From Fen-549 sp050011315 (lineage in GTDB: Bacteria; Actinomycetota; Thermoleophilia; Gaiellales; Gaiellaceae): a stretch of DNA of 64,000 nt. Within the stretch, counting starts at the first letter, position 1. Every line of letters starts with the position of its first letter. Under the pieces are notes generated by a model. The model searched no databases. It was not told where the DNA came from and saw only the letters and a list, made by a program, of their open reading frames with translations. Both the position numbers and the translations under genes were made by a program. Shown in pieces: positions 17,198-25,705 of the stretch. The stretch is taken from the NCBI GenBank assembly GCA_050011315.1, contig JBEKJI010000001.1:124001-188000 (forward strand), given 5' to 3'.

Positions 17198-17780
17198 TCG
17201 CTGCCTCCCGTACGACCTCGCAGAAGAGCTCGTGGACGCGCGTGTCGTCGGTGAGCTCGGGATGGAATGCCGCGACAAGGATACGGCCTTCGCGCGCCAG
17301 CACAGGCCGGCCTTCGTGCTCGGCGAGGATCTCGACGTTCGCACCGGCTCGCTCGATCCAGGGCGCGCGGATGAAGACAGCGCGCAGGGGCTTGGTCTCG
17401 CCCGCCAGCTCGAGGTCGGTCTCGAAGCTGTGCACCTGGCGTCCGTAAGCGTTGCGGCGAACGACGATGTCGATCAGCCCGAGCAGCGGCTGGCCGGGCA
17501 AGCCGTCGACGGCGTCCCGAGCGAGCAGGATCATGCCGGCGCAAGTTCCGAAGATGGCGCCCTTGAAGGCGACGATCGCCTGCTCGAGCTCGTAGGCGCG
17601 CACCAGCTTGCCGATCGCGGTCGACTCGCCGCCGGGGATGATCAGCCCGTCGAGCCCGTCGAGCTGGTGCGGCTTTCGCACCTCGCTCGCCTCGACGCCG
17701 AGGCGCCGCAGCACCGCTAGGTGCTCGCGGAAGTTTCCCTGCACGGCGAGAACACCGATACGAAGTGGCTCTCTCATCAC
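17184..17780 (-). CDS. pdxT: pyridoxal 5'-phosphate synthase glutaminase subunit
   Basis: Glutaminase that supplies ammonia to PdxS for vitamin B6 synthesis. Signatures are GGESTAIG (about 50-57), nucleophile Cys80 in FGTCAGMILLA and the C-terminal HPE with its His. 198 residues. Start is either ATG 17780 or the adjacent ATG 17777. It is separated from pdxS by about 1.9 kb holding two plus-strand genes, an uncommon break of this pair. Confidence 0.95.
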   Translation of the reverse strand: MMREPLRIGVLAVQGNFREHLAVLRRLGVEASEVRKPHQLDGLDGLIIPGGESTAIGKLVRAYELEQAIVAFKGAIFGTCAGMILLARDAVDGLPGQPLLGLIDIVVRRNAYGRQVHSFETDLELAGETKPLRAVFIRAPWIERAGANVEILAEHEGRPVLAREGRILVAAFHPELTDDTRVHELFCEVVREAASVRS

Positions 17781-18092
17781 TCATCAGTCTAGGTGCGAGC
17801 TTTCGCGGCCCGCCTGGTACCCCGCCCGAAGTCCGCCCCGGTCGTGGCGGTACTTGCCTATACCCAGCCGTGGAAAGATCGCCCCACTTTCGTTACGAAC
17901 ACCCCTTGACACCAGACGGTGTCTGACACCTTTTGGGCGGACCGGAGCGCTTGGCTCGATAAGTTCCTGCTAGGAGAGGGTTTTCTGGCGTGGTGATGGC
18001 TTCCGGTGGAGCGCCGTTTAGGACTGGTCAAGCGTGCGAGAAAGCGAGCGGCATTCCGGCTCTACCCGCCGGCTCCGTCTAATGTTCTCCTC
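17781..18092. other. intergenic region with overlapping inverted repeat
   Basis: About 312 bases between divergent pdxT and the SDR gene. Near 17909-17933 there is GACACCAGACGGTGTC directly overlapped by GGTGTCTGACACC and followed by TTTT. Either hairpin could form, as in a small repeat element or a terminator. No ORF is supported. Confidence 0.45.
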
Positions 18093-18782
18093 ATGCCCGT
18101 CGCGCTGGTCACCGGAGCGAACCGCGGTATCGGGCTCGAGGTCTGCCGCCAGCTCGGGCAGCGCGGCTACTCGGTGCTGCTCGGCGCGCGAGATCTCGAA
18201 AAGGGCGAGCAGGCCGCTGCGAAGCTCCGCGGCGAGGGACTCGTGGTGACGGCGCTCCCGCTCGACGTCACCAGCGAAGAGGACATCGCCCGCCTCGCCG
18301 AGCTCGAGCGGGTGGACGCGCTCGTCAACAACGCGGCGATCCTGCCCGACTCGGCACACGAGAGCACGAGCGCCCTAGAGGTGCCGGCCGAGACGGTGCT
18401 CGAGGGCTTCCGGACGAACACACTCGGCCCCTACCTGATCTGCCAGCAGGTCGCGCCGCTCATGCTCCGCCACGGATACGGCCGCATCGTCAACGTCTCC
18501 ACCGGCATGGCCCAGCTCGCCGAGATGAACGGCGGCCACCCGGCCTATCGGCTCTCCAAGACGGCGATCAATGCCCTCACCCGCATCCTCGCCGACGAGC
18601 TCCAGGACAAAAACATTCTCGTCAACTCGGTCGACCCCGGCTGGGTCAAGACCGACATGGGCGGCCTCGGAGCGGTCCTCAGCACCGAGGAGGGCGCCGA
18701 GACGATCGTCTGGCTCGCCACGCTTCCCGACGGCGGACCGACGGGTGGCTTCTTTAAAAAGAAGAAGCGGATCGCCTGGTAG
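18093..18782 (+). CDS. short-chain dehydrogenase/reductase
   Basis: Classical SDR of 229 residues starting at ATG 18093 (MPVALVTGANRGIG). The NAD(P) loop is TGANRGIG, the structural motif is NNAA near 85 and the catalytic Tyr-Lys is in AYRLSKTA. The DPGWVKTDMGG segment resembles carbonyl-reductase-type SDRs. It ends in a Lys-rich tail. Substrate unknown. It lies within the gap that separates pdxT from pdxS. Confidence 0.85.
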   Translation: MPVALVTGANRGIGLEVCRQLGQRGYSVLLGARDLEKGEQAAAKLRGEGLVVTALPLDVTSEEDIARLAELERVDALVNNAAILPDSAHESTSALEVPAETVLEGFRTNTLGPYLICQQVAPLMLRHGYGRIVNVSTGMAQLAEMNGGHPAYRLSKTAINALTRILADELQDKNILVNSVDPGWVKTDMGGLGAVLSTEEGAETIVWLATLPDGGPTGGFFKKKKRIAW

Positions 18783-18783
18783 G

Positions 18784-18888
18784 ACCGGCGAAAGTCCGCC
18801 CTCCTGCGGAGGGCATGACAACTTTCGCCGGTAGAAGAACTCAGGCGCTGAGCCGCGCCTTCGGCGCTTACTCAGCGCCTGCTCCGAT
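18784..18888 (-). repeat. dispersed hairpin repeat, copy 1 (inverted)
   Basis: Two adjacent hairpins just after the SDR stop: ACCGGCGAAAGT/ACTTTCGCCGGT (12 base pairs, with an inner 7-base-pair stem) and AGGCGCTGAG/CTCAGCGCCT. Read on the minus strand, the second matches the GAGCAGGCGTTGAGCAAGCG part of the repeats at 19546 and 34514. It is probably used as a terminator by the SDR gene. Confidence 0.65.
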
Positions 18889-19058
18889 GAGCGGCGCGAG
18901 CTGCCGAAGTCCTAGCCGGGGTCCGGCCTGTCGGAAGTGAGAGCGAACGTCAGGTAGCCGCGCCCGCGCAGGTCGGTCGCGGCGGCCGCTTCTAGATGTA
19001 CGCCCGCTGTTAGTGTCCCCAAGGTCTTATCTCCAGGACTCGGCGAGAGGAGCTCAGA

Positions 19059-19433
19059 TTGGACTGGTATCTGGAAGTCTTGAAGAAGTACGCGGTGTTC
19101 GAGGGTCGCTCCAGGCGCAGCGAGTACTGGTATTTCGCGCTATTCAACTTCTTGATCGGCCTTGTTCTCGGAATAGTCGACACCGCTATGGGCACCGTCG
19201 GTTCGGCCAGAATCGGGTTGCTCGGAGGCCTCTACTCGCTCGCCGTCCTCATTCCCAGCATCGCGGTGGGCATCAGGCGTCTGCATGACACGAACCGCAG
19301 CGGCTGGTGGCTCCTCATCGCGCTGGTACCGCTCGTGGGCTGGATCGTTCTGCTCGTCTTCATGGTGGAAGACAGCAACCCCGGCATCAACCAGTACGGC
19401 CCGAACCCGAAAGTTGCACCTGCAGCTGGCTAG
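19059..19433 (+). CDS. DUF805-family membrane protein
   Basis: 124 residues from TTG 19059, chosen because AGGAG lies six bases upstream. DUF805 hallmarks are the N-terminal FEGRSRRSEYW, the central IRRLHDTNRSGWW and the C-terminal NQYGPNP. There are three hydrophobic segments, near 25-43, 52-70 and 82-105. Family members are small inner-membrane proteins of unknown role. Confidence 0.88.
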   Translation: MDWYLEVLKKYAVFEGRSRRSEYWYFALFNFLIGLVLGIVDTAMGTVGSARIGLLGGLYSLAVLIPSIAVGIRRLHDTNRSGWWLLIALVPLVGWIVLLVFMVEDSNPGINQYGPNPKVAPAAG

Positions 19434-19545
19434 ATCCCAGTCCGTAATGTTTCACGCCGCCGGAAGCCCGTCCGCAAAGCGGGCAGGGCTTTCAGCGAGA
19501 ACGCCGCGACCGGCATGACGGGCGCGGCCCACAAAACACCGTCCC

Positions 19546-19680
19546 AACTCGCACCGGACACCACAAAGCAAACCGCGGTCAGCCCGCCCCGCCAGTAGGA
19601 GCAGGCGTTGAGCAAGCGCCGCAGGCGCGCTCAACGCTTCGTTGCTCGCGCCGGCGAAAATCGAAGATTTTCGCCGAGTA
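19546..19680 (+). repeat. dispersed hairpin repeat, copy 2
   Basis: About 135 bases closely similar to 34514-34645. It contains GCAGGCGTTGAGCAAGCGCC, a complementary GGCGCGCTCAACGCTTCG stretch and a final hairpin CGGCGAAAATC/GATTTTCGCCG. It ends at the pdxS stop codon, so it can terminate pdxS. Confidence 0.7.
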
Positions 19681-19681
19681 A

Positions 19682-20566
19682 TTACCAGCCGCGAGTCTCG
19701 AGCAGCTGACTCTCGTCGAGACCGGCGGTCGAGATCGAGGCCATCGCCTCGCCTAGCCCCTGCGACACACGCGCGAGGACTTCTGGATCCTGGAAATGCG
19801 TGGTCGCCTCGACGATCGCCTTGGCACGCGGGGCCGGATCGTCCGACTTGAAGATGCCCGAGCCGACGAAGACGCCGTCGGCGCCGAGCTGCATACAGAG
19901 CGAGGCGTCGGCGGGCGTGGCGATGCCGCCGGCGGTGAAGGTGACAACCGGGAGCTTGCCGTTCTCGGCCACCCATTTGACCAGCTCAATCGGGGCGCCC
20001 AGGTTCTTGGCCTCGGCGTAGAGCTCCTCCTCGCGTAGCGAGCCGAGGCGGCGGATGCCACCGTAGACCGCGCGCATGTGGCGGACGGCGTTGACGATGT
20101 CGCCGGTGCCGGCCTCGCCCTTGGTGCGGATCATCGCGGCGCCCTCGGCGATGCGGCGCAGCGCCTCGCCCAGATTGCGGCAGCCGCAGACGAAGGGCAC
20201 GGTGAACTGCCACTTGTCGATGTGGTGCTCCTCGTCGGCCGGGGTGAGAACCTCGGACTCGTCGATGTAGTCCACCTCGAGCGCCTGCAGGATCTGCGCC
20301 TCGGCGAAGTGGCCGATGCGGGCCTTGGCCATGACCGGGATCGTCACGGCCTCCTGGATCTCGCGGATCTTGGTCGGGTCGGCCATGCGCGCAACCCCGC
20401 CCTGGGCGCGGATGTCGGCGGGCACCCGCTCGAGCGCCATCACGGCGCAGGCGCCTGCCTGCTCGGCGATCTTGGCCTGCTCGGCCGTGGTGACGTCCAT
20501 GATCACCCCGCCCTTGAGCATCTCGGCCAGGCCGCTCTTGACTCGCATAGTCCCGATCTCGCTCAT
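19682..20566 (-). CDS. pdxS: pyridoxal 5'-phosphate synthase, lyase subunit
   Basis: TIM-barrel synthase that makes PLP from ribose 5-phosphate, glyceraldehyde 3-phosphate and PdxT-derived ammonia. Visible family features are GGVIMDVTT with Asp24, Lys81 in PVMAKARIGH, the VDYIDESEVLTPADEEHH segment, KGEAGTGD and GGIATPADA. 294 residues from ATG 20566. It is one of the most conserved bacterial proteins, so the call is safe. Confidence 0.97.
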   Translation of the reverse strand: MSEIGTMRVKSGLAEMLKGGVIMDVTTAEQAKIAEQAGACAVMALERVPADIRAQGGVARMADPTKIREIQEAVTIPVMAKARIGHFAEAQILQALEVDYIDESEVLTPADEEHHIDKWQFTVPFVCGCRNLGEALRRIAEGAAMIRTKGEAGTGDIVNAVRHMRAVYGGIRRLGSLREEELYAEAKNLGAPIELVKWVAENGKLPVVTFTAGGIATPADASLCMQLGADGVFVGSGIFKSDDPAPRAKAIVEATTHFQDPEVLARVSQGLGEAMASISTAGLDESQLLETRGW

Positions 20567-20703
20567 CGAAGCCAATTCTACCGCCACGCCCCGAACCGCC
20601 GCCCGGTTCCTTTTATACAGGCGCCGGCACAGATCGCGCCGCGCCCCCAACTATGATCGGCGGCAGTGAAGCCTCTGAATGAGCTTCTGAAAGGAGTCGG
20701 AGA

Positions 20704-20934
20704 GTGAAGAGAGTCGAGACCTGGCTCCTGACGGTCGGTTGGATCGGAGCGATCTTGATCCCGATCGTCGGCATCGTCGCTGGCGTGTACATCAACTCGG
20801 CGAAGACGACTGGCAGCGACGGCTTCCGTACGAACAAGTACGACGACTGGTCGCGTAAGCAAGCCGTCCCGATGATTGTCGTCGCGCTCGCGATCGTTGT
20901 AATCGGGGTCGTGCTCCAGGCCCGGCGACGATAG
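20704..20934 (+). CDS. small two-helix membrane protein
   Basis: 76 residues from GTG 20704, with AAGGAG seven bases upstream. Two hydrophobic segments (about 8-30 and 55-71) flank a polar loop TTGSDGFRTNKYDDWSRKQ, and the tail is Arg-rich. The family is not recognised. The ribosome binding site and terminator support a real gene. Confidence 0.7.
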   Translation: MKRVETWLLTVGWIGAILIPIVGIVAGVYINSAKTTGSDGFRTNKYDDWSRKQAVPMIVVALAIVVIGVVLQARRR

Positions 20935-21393
20935 CCCGGCTTCGACGCGAATCCTCATCCTCCGCGGGGACAAGGCCAGGACCTCCCCCCGGAATACACA
21001 AGCTCCCGGGAGGGGGAGACCCGGGAGCTTGGTTAAACGGAAGGGAAACGGGCTTGCCGGGAGGCTTTAGGTACCTCCCCGTGAACCCGATCCCCAGAGG
21101 GCACTGCCGCATTCGTGCACCGCTGTGACTCCTTTATCCGCCGATTGGCGGTAACCGCAGACTTACAAATGACTCGGGCTCGAGCAAAGCCGCTGGAGAC
21201 ACCGAGTAGATTGACGGTAGTCCTGCTCCGGAGCGCTCGCCCTCCCTCATTCGAGGGAAAAAAACGCGAATCCCCCCATCGGGGGATAAAGACCGATCGG
21301 GAAACCCCTGGACAGAGTTACGAAAACGCTTTCAGCGCCCCGAGGCGCCGGCACGACGCACGGGGCGTCTGGCGGCGATAGGCTGATGGCGTC
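20935..21393. other. intergenic region before the tRNA gene
   Basis: About 459 bases with a strong terminator at 20999-21031 and a second, weaker GC-rich inverted segment near 21055-21085. The rest is tRNA upstream sequence without a supported ORF. There are short paired CCCC/GGGG strings around 21270-21290. Confidence 0.5.
20999..21031 (+). terminator. strong terminator hairpin
   Basis: Twelve-base perfect stem CAAGCTCCCGGG/CCCGGGAGCTTG with a nine-base purine loop, 64 bases after the stop of the small membrane protein gene. Confidence 0.75.
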
Positions 21394-21467
<74 letters not shown>

Positions 21468-21592
21468 AAAACCGCCGCACCGTTGAGCGAAAACCGCACG
21501 GTTGTGCGGGTCAGCCATGTCGTGTGTGCCGCCCACGCTCGCGGCGTGCCACCCTCGGTGCCACCCTGGGATACGAGCTGTGGCTGGCGGTT

Positions 21593-22042
21593 TCAGAGAG
21601 ACTGACCGATGCGGGCGGAGATCACCCGTATCGCGATCTCGCGTGCTACTCCGCTCAAGGCCTCGGCCGCCCCGTGCAGCCGGCTTTTCTGATCGTCCGA
21701 TGCTCTGTCCGCTTCTGAGTTGAGGGCTTCAATCAATCCATCGAGCATGTTCTCGGGAGTCGGCCAGGAGCCGAGATCGCGCCGAGTCCTTTCGAACACT
21801 CTCATGACGTCGCCGTTGGTCTCTTTGCTCCCGACTGCTCGACCGCCGAACACGACCTCAAGGAATGGGGGGTCAGCAAAGGCGAGGGCTTCGGCGCCGA
21901 TTGTGACTTGGTCCGCCGTAAGGCCTGTTTCAGCGCGAATCACCTCGAGACTAACGGGGCGCTCTCCTGCCTCGTAGTGGCGCAGCGCGACGCGCAAGAT
22001 CGGCAACTCGCGGGTAGTCCAGGTTTCGTGAATCTCTCCCAT
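21593..22042 (-). CDS. hypothetical protein, possible winged-helix
   Basis: 149 residues, soluble and acidic. The segment PVSLEVIRAETGLTADQVTI resembles a helix-turn-helix pair followed by a beta wing (PPFLEVVFGGRAVGS), and the C-terminal half is helical. I do not recognise the family. It is first of four minus-strand genes next to the tRNA. Confidence 0.65.
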   Translation of the reverse strand: MGEIHETWTTRELPILRVALRHYEAGERPVSLEVIRAETGLTADQVTIGAEALAFADPPFLEVVFGGRAVGSKETNGDVMRVFERTRRDLGSWPTPENMLDGLIEALNSEADRASDDQKSRLHGAAEALSGVAREIAIRVISARIGQSL

Positions 22043-22097
22043 TGCTCGATCAGTCTCTCACGCTCATCGAGGAAGTCAACCGCGCGGCTAATGCCCC

Positions 22098-22694
22098 TCA
22101 GACATAGGCCTTGAGGCCTTCGTCTTTCAGTCTCTCGAGCGCGGAGTCGAGATCCTGGCGCGTCGGGTCGACGACTCCATGAGCGGGTCCCTTCTCGCCG
22201 CAGTGGCGTGTGGCATCGGCGCGCCACGCGTCCAGGACGGGTGCTCCCCGCTTGGGCGCGGTCATCGCCGGGCGCGGCTTCCCCCGCCGTCTCCAGTAGC
22301 GGTGCATCCTGCCCTCCCGCTCGTAGAGCGTCGCGAGTGCGCGATCGTGCATTCGCAGCTGGTCCCGGTACTCATGCAGGGCCTGCTCCTTCAGCTCGGC
22401 TAGCGCTCTCCCGTGGTCCCCGCTGGAGTAGAGCCCTCTCGCGTTCTCCTTCGCCGTCATCGCGCTTAGCTGCCGTCGCAGCAGGAGGTGGCGGTCCGAG
22501 ATCCAGGACGCTAGGTCCTCGTCGTGCTCCGCGGTCAGCCGGTCGTGCGTCGCGATCTCGCCGCGCGCCCGGCGGAACGCCGCCCAGCCCGCTGCCAGGA
22601 GACCCACGGCCGCGACCGTGACGCCGCCCGCGACGGCGATGAGGAAGCTGTGCGTCCACGGCTCCCCGGCGGCGGTGATAGCGAACCCGTCCAC
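22098..22694 (-). CDS. hypothetical membrane-anchored coiled protein
   Basis: 198 residues from GTG. One transmembrane segment near 18-40 (FLIAVAGGVTVAAVGLLAAGW) precedes a long charged helical region with many Glu/Arg and His residues. It is 55 bases upstream of the previous hypothetical gene on the same strand. No known domain is seen. Confidence 0.6.
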   Translation of the reverse strand: MDGFAITAAGEPWTHSFLIAVAGGVTVAAVGLLAAGWAAFRRARGEIATHDRLTAEHDEDLASWISDRHLLLRRQLSAMTAKENARGLYSSGDHGRALAELKEQALHEYRDQLRMHDRALATLYEREGRMHRYWRRRGKPRPAMTAPKRGAPVLDAWRADATRHCGEKGPAHGVVDPTRQDLDSALERLKDEGLKAYV

Positions 22695-22814
22695 CCGACT
22701 GATTCTGGGGCCCCGGCCGGATGCGGCCTTTGCCGGTCGGCCACGCGAGAGGCACGTGGCGAGGGGGTGCCGGACACGACAGGTCGGGGCGGGCGCCCGT
22801 GGGCGTCGGGTTCG

Positions 22815-23420
22815 TTATGGCGAGGGTTGGTGCCCACGCCGTCGGATCGTCCGCGCCCACCGGGCGACCGGGCGCCATGTCCGGAGCGCAAGCCTCGTCC
22901 AGGGAGGGCGGAGCGCCTCGCGCACGACCTTCTCGATCTTCGGACGCGACGCGTACCACTCCTCGCTGAGGGCCGGGTCGAGCGTCGCCGCCCAGCGGCG
23001 CGTGACCCCGTGGGCCTCGTCGAGCATCGGCCGCACGTAGGACGGCGCGAGCAGCAGGAAGCGGTTCTGCGCCTCCGCGACCCTGGAGAAGACGGCCTCC
23101 ACTCGGCGGTTGACCGGGAGACTGAAGAGATAGGCGAGCGTCTGAATCGCCTCGTGTCCGATGACGGCGGCCAGCCACGTCCCCAGGGAATCCAGCACCT
23201 CGCTGATCTTCGCGGCTCCTCGCGGTGCTGAACCCTCTTCGGCGGTCGACTTCGGGAACTGCTGCCACACGAGCGACACGTCGTCCAGGGCGGAGAGGTA
23301 CGCGGCCGCCGCCCGCCTCAGCTCCTCGCGGCGTCGGTACCAGCGGTCGACGGAGCCGGCGAGCACGGCGACGCCCCCGCCGATACCCGCCGCGATGACC
23401 GCTGCCGCGCCGCTGTCCAT
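22815..23420 (-). CDS. hypothetical protein with N-terminal membrane segment
   Basis: 201 residues. A Gly/Ala-rich hydrophobic N-terminus (AAVIAAGIGGGVAVLAG) is followed by a YRRREELRRAAAAYLSALD helix and an all-alpha soluble part. Architecture resembles the previous gene: one membrane helix plus a cytoplasmic helical domain. Family not recognised. Confidence 0.6.
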   Translation of the reverse strand: MDSGAAAVIAAGIGGGVAVLAGSVDRWYRRREELRRAAAAYLSALDDVSLVWQQFPKSTAEEGSAPRGAAKISEVLDSLGTWLAAVIGHEAIQTLAYLFSLPVNRRVEAVFSRVAEAQNRFLLLAPSYVRPMLDEAHGVTRRWAATLDPALSEEWYASRPKIEKVVREALRPPWTRLALRTWRPVARWARTIRRRGHQPSP

Positions 23421-23457
23421 CCGTCGAGCGTAGTGATGGCGTCTGACGGAACGGCCG

Positions 23458-24342
23458 CTACGCCTGAGCGTCGGGGCGGCTCAGCTTCCTCAGGGCCTCG
23501 AGCGAGGCGGCGGCGGCGTCGAGCACCGGCCCCCAGCCGAGGTCGGGCCACCGCCCGTCGACCGGCCGCAGGAGGTCTAGCAGTAGGTGCGCTCCGAGTT
23601 GATAGGGGTCGTAGCCGCTGAGTCCCGAGTCGGGCTCCGGGCGGATCATGATCTGCCCGTCTTCCTGCTGGATCAGCGTGTTATCGATGACGAGCATCGT
23701 GGCGTGGACGTCGCCTTGAGACTGGAGCCGGTAGGCCACGTTGTACGCAAAGCCGAGCCCGACCTTCCCTGACATCACCTCAAGCGGGGGGAGGCCCTTC
23801 CGCTTCTTCCTCGAGTGGCCGCAGGTAGGGCAGCGGTCGTCATCTTTTGGCGCCTGCTCCTCCTCCTCGGGCAGCCGGGCGAGGAACGCTCGCAGCTTCT
23901 CCTGCTGGACATCCTCTTTGCCGCGGACGATTTGCTTGACCTCCTCGTCCAAGTCCTCGTCTGACAGGATGCGCTCGAGCGTGGTGCCGCGCTGGCGCAG
24001 GTCATCCTTCGCCCACATCGGCAAGTGCTTCACAGGGTCGGTGTCGAGCCAGCGGGCGACGATCAGGTACTCGTGAAGGACCCGCAGTAGGGGCGCCGCC
24101 TCGGCACGCTCGCCATTATCGATCAGTCGGTAGGCGGCCCGGAGCAGGCGGCGGCCACGCGCAGCGAACGCGAGCAGCACGAGGCCCATCGGATCGACGC
24201 CCCTTTCGACGAACGCCTCCTCCTCGAGCGACGCCGTCGAGACGATCATCGCCACGCCTGCCGCGCGGGCGATCTCCCGCCGCGCCTTCGCGTTGCGTCC
24301 CTCCTGGTCGCCGTGTGGCGGTTCCTGCGGGTCGGTTGCCAT
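23458..24342 (-). CDS. hypothetical protein, DUF5677-like with CxxC
   Basis: 294 residues. The central RLIDNGERAEAAPLLRVLHEYLIVARWL resembles the helical core of DUF5677-type proteins of unknown function. A charged insert holds CPTCGHSRKKR, half of a possible zinc knuckle. The C-terminus is GYDPYQLGAHLLLDLL. It is the most upstream of the four-gene minus-strand set. The domain call is tentative. Confidence 0.6.
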   Translation of the reverse strand: MATDPQEPPHGDQEGRNAKARREIARAAGVAMIVSTASLEEEAFVERGVDPMGLVLLAFAARGRRLLRAAYRLIDNGERAEAAPLLRVLHEYLIVARWLDTDPVKHLPMWAKDDLRQRGTTLERILSDEDLDEEVKQIVRGKEDVQQEKLRAFLARLPEEEEQAPKDDDRCPTCGHSRKKRKGLPPLEVMSGKVGLGFAYNVAYRLQSQGDVHATMLVIDNTLIQQEDGQIMIRPEPDSGLSGYDPYQLGAHLLLDLLRPVDGRWPDLGWGPVLDAAAASLEALRKLSRPDAQA

Positions 24343-24479
24343 ACCCCTAACGTACGCCGGCTGTCAGACGCCCGGACCTAGAGCGGCACGATCCGCACCT
24401 GCGTGCGGCGGACGGTGGAGCCGCCAGACGCCGCTGGCGGCACGAACCTCTCCGAGCCCCAGGGTTCACGCGCGGCGTC

Positions 24480-25118
24480 CTATCGCCGGGCTCGGAGCAC
24501 GGTCAACTTCCTCCGCCCCACTTCGTGCTCGGCGCACTCGACATCGGCGAAGCCGATCTCGGTCAGCCGGGACACGAAGCTGGCGAATGCGTCCTCGCTC
24601 GCGGCCGGGCCGTTGGAGTTGCCGCGGCCGTATACGCGCTCGGCGATGACGAGGCGACCGCCGGGACGAAGCACGCGCCGCAGCTCGCTCAGGCCCTGCT
24701 TCGGGTCGGCCCAGTGGTGAAGAGTGAAGACGGCGAAGGCGCCTGTGAAGCTCTCGTCTTTGAAGGGAAGCTGCTCGGCCGGCGCCTGGACGACCTCCGC
24801 GCGGCCGGCCGCGATCGCCTTGCGGCAGCGACGGCGGGTCTGGGCGACCATCACCGGCGAAATATCGACCGCGGCGACGAAGCCGCCGGTCGCGCGCGAG
24901 GCGGCGGTCGCGGACGCCGCCCCCGATCCGCAACCGACCTCGAGGATGCGGTCGTCGGGCTTCACGGCGAGCTGGTCGATCACGAACGGGTTGATCTTCG
25001 CGTGCTCCAGCGCCATCAGTCGGCCGCCGAGGCGCCCGAGCAACCCCTTCGGTACGCCGAACATGTTATCCAGCACCTTCATTAGAGGCGCCTGCACATG
25101 CCCGTGACTTTCATGCAT
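24480..25118 (-). CDS. class I SAM-dependent methyltransferase
   Basis: 212 residues. SAM-binding motif I is ILEVGCGSG, motif II VAAVDIS, motif III in AVFTLHHWADP, then LRRVLRPGGRLVIAE. This is a UbiE/Coq5-like small-molecule methyltransferase core. It is divergent from a MarR regulator across 58 bases, so it is probably under that regulator's control. Substrate unknown. Confidence 0.85.
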   Translation of the reverse strand: MHESHGHVQAPLMKVLDNMFGVPKGLLGRLGGRLMALEHAKINPFVIDQLAVKPDDRILEVGCGSGAASATAASRATGGFVAAVDISPVMVAQTRRRCRKAIAAGRAEVVQAPAEQLPFKDESFTGAFAVFTLHHWADPKQGLSELRRVLRPGGRLVIAERVYGRGNSNGPAASEDAFASFVSRLTEIGFADVECAEHEVGRRKLTVLRARR

Positions 25119-25132
25119 CTCTACCCCCTAAT

Positions 25133-25157
25133 CGCTTAGTCGGTAAGTTAGTTAGCG
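25133..25157. promoter_or_regulatory. candidate MarR operator between divergent genes
   Basis: Imperfect palindrome CGCTTAGT-nine bases-AGTTAGCG (six of eight arm positions match) lies in the short AT-rich gap between the methyltransferase and marR starts. MarR proteins commonly bind such sites and autoregulate. Confidence 0.4.
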
Positions 25158-25176
25158 AGAGAGTATCATACGAGCT

Positions 25177-25641
25177 ATGGGTACCACAACACCCGACTCG
25201 ATCAGGCAGCAGCTACACCGTTTCGGAATGGAATCGACCCGCCTCCGCGGCGCGGTCTGTCGTGCTGCCGGGATCGCAGGTAGTGAGCTCGACGCGCTCG
25301 AGCACCTCGAGGCGGACGGGCCGCTCACCCAGCGCGAGCTCGGCGACCGGCTCCTGCTCAGCTCGGGCGGCGTGACCATGCTCATCGACCGGCTCGAGCG
25401 CGCCGGCTGGGTCTCGCGCCGACCTCACCCGAGCGATCGCCGCGCCGTCATTATCGAACCCTCGAAGAAAGCTTTCGCCCAGGTGCCAAAGGCGCTCGCC
25501 GACTTCCACGCGGCGATCGAGAGCGCGGCGAACGAGATTCCGACGGAGCACAGAGAGGCGATCGCGGCTTTCCTCGTGGCCGTGAGCGCGGCCGCGCACG
25601 ACACCGTCTCGGCCCTGCTCCGGGAGCGCCACGCGAGTTGA
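25177..25641 (+). CDS. MarR-family transcriptional regulator
   Basis: 154 residues. The winged helix-turn-helix is clear: LTQRELGDRLLLSSGGVTMLIDRLERAGWVSRR, with the MarR wing sequence HPSDRRAVII. The N- and C-terminal helices form the dimer interface. Family members usually repress the adjacent gene and release on a phenolic ligand. Here the likely target is the divergent methyltransferase. Confidence 0.9.
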   Translation: MGTTTPDSIRQQLHRFGMESTRLRGAVCRAAGIAGSELDALEHLEADGPLTQRELGDRLLLSSGGVTMLIDRLERAGWVSRRPHPSDRRAVIIEPSKKAFAQVPKALADFHAAIESAANEIPTEHREAIAAFLVAVSAAAHDTVSALLRERHAS

Positions 25642-25705
25642 CCTCGGCCAGCCCGTCGCGATCGCGAGCCTTCCAAACGGACCGCTCGTCCAATACGATC
25701 CCGGC

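Noticed and set aside
21593..24342. The four minus-strand genes as a defined phage-defence system
   Set aside because: No nuclease, helicase, TIR, ATPase or other known defence domain is visible, so naming them a defence island would be a guess.
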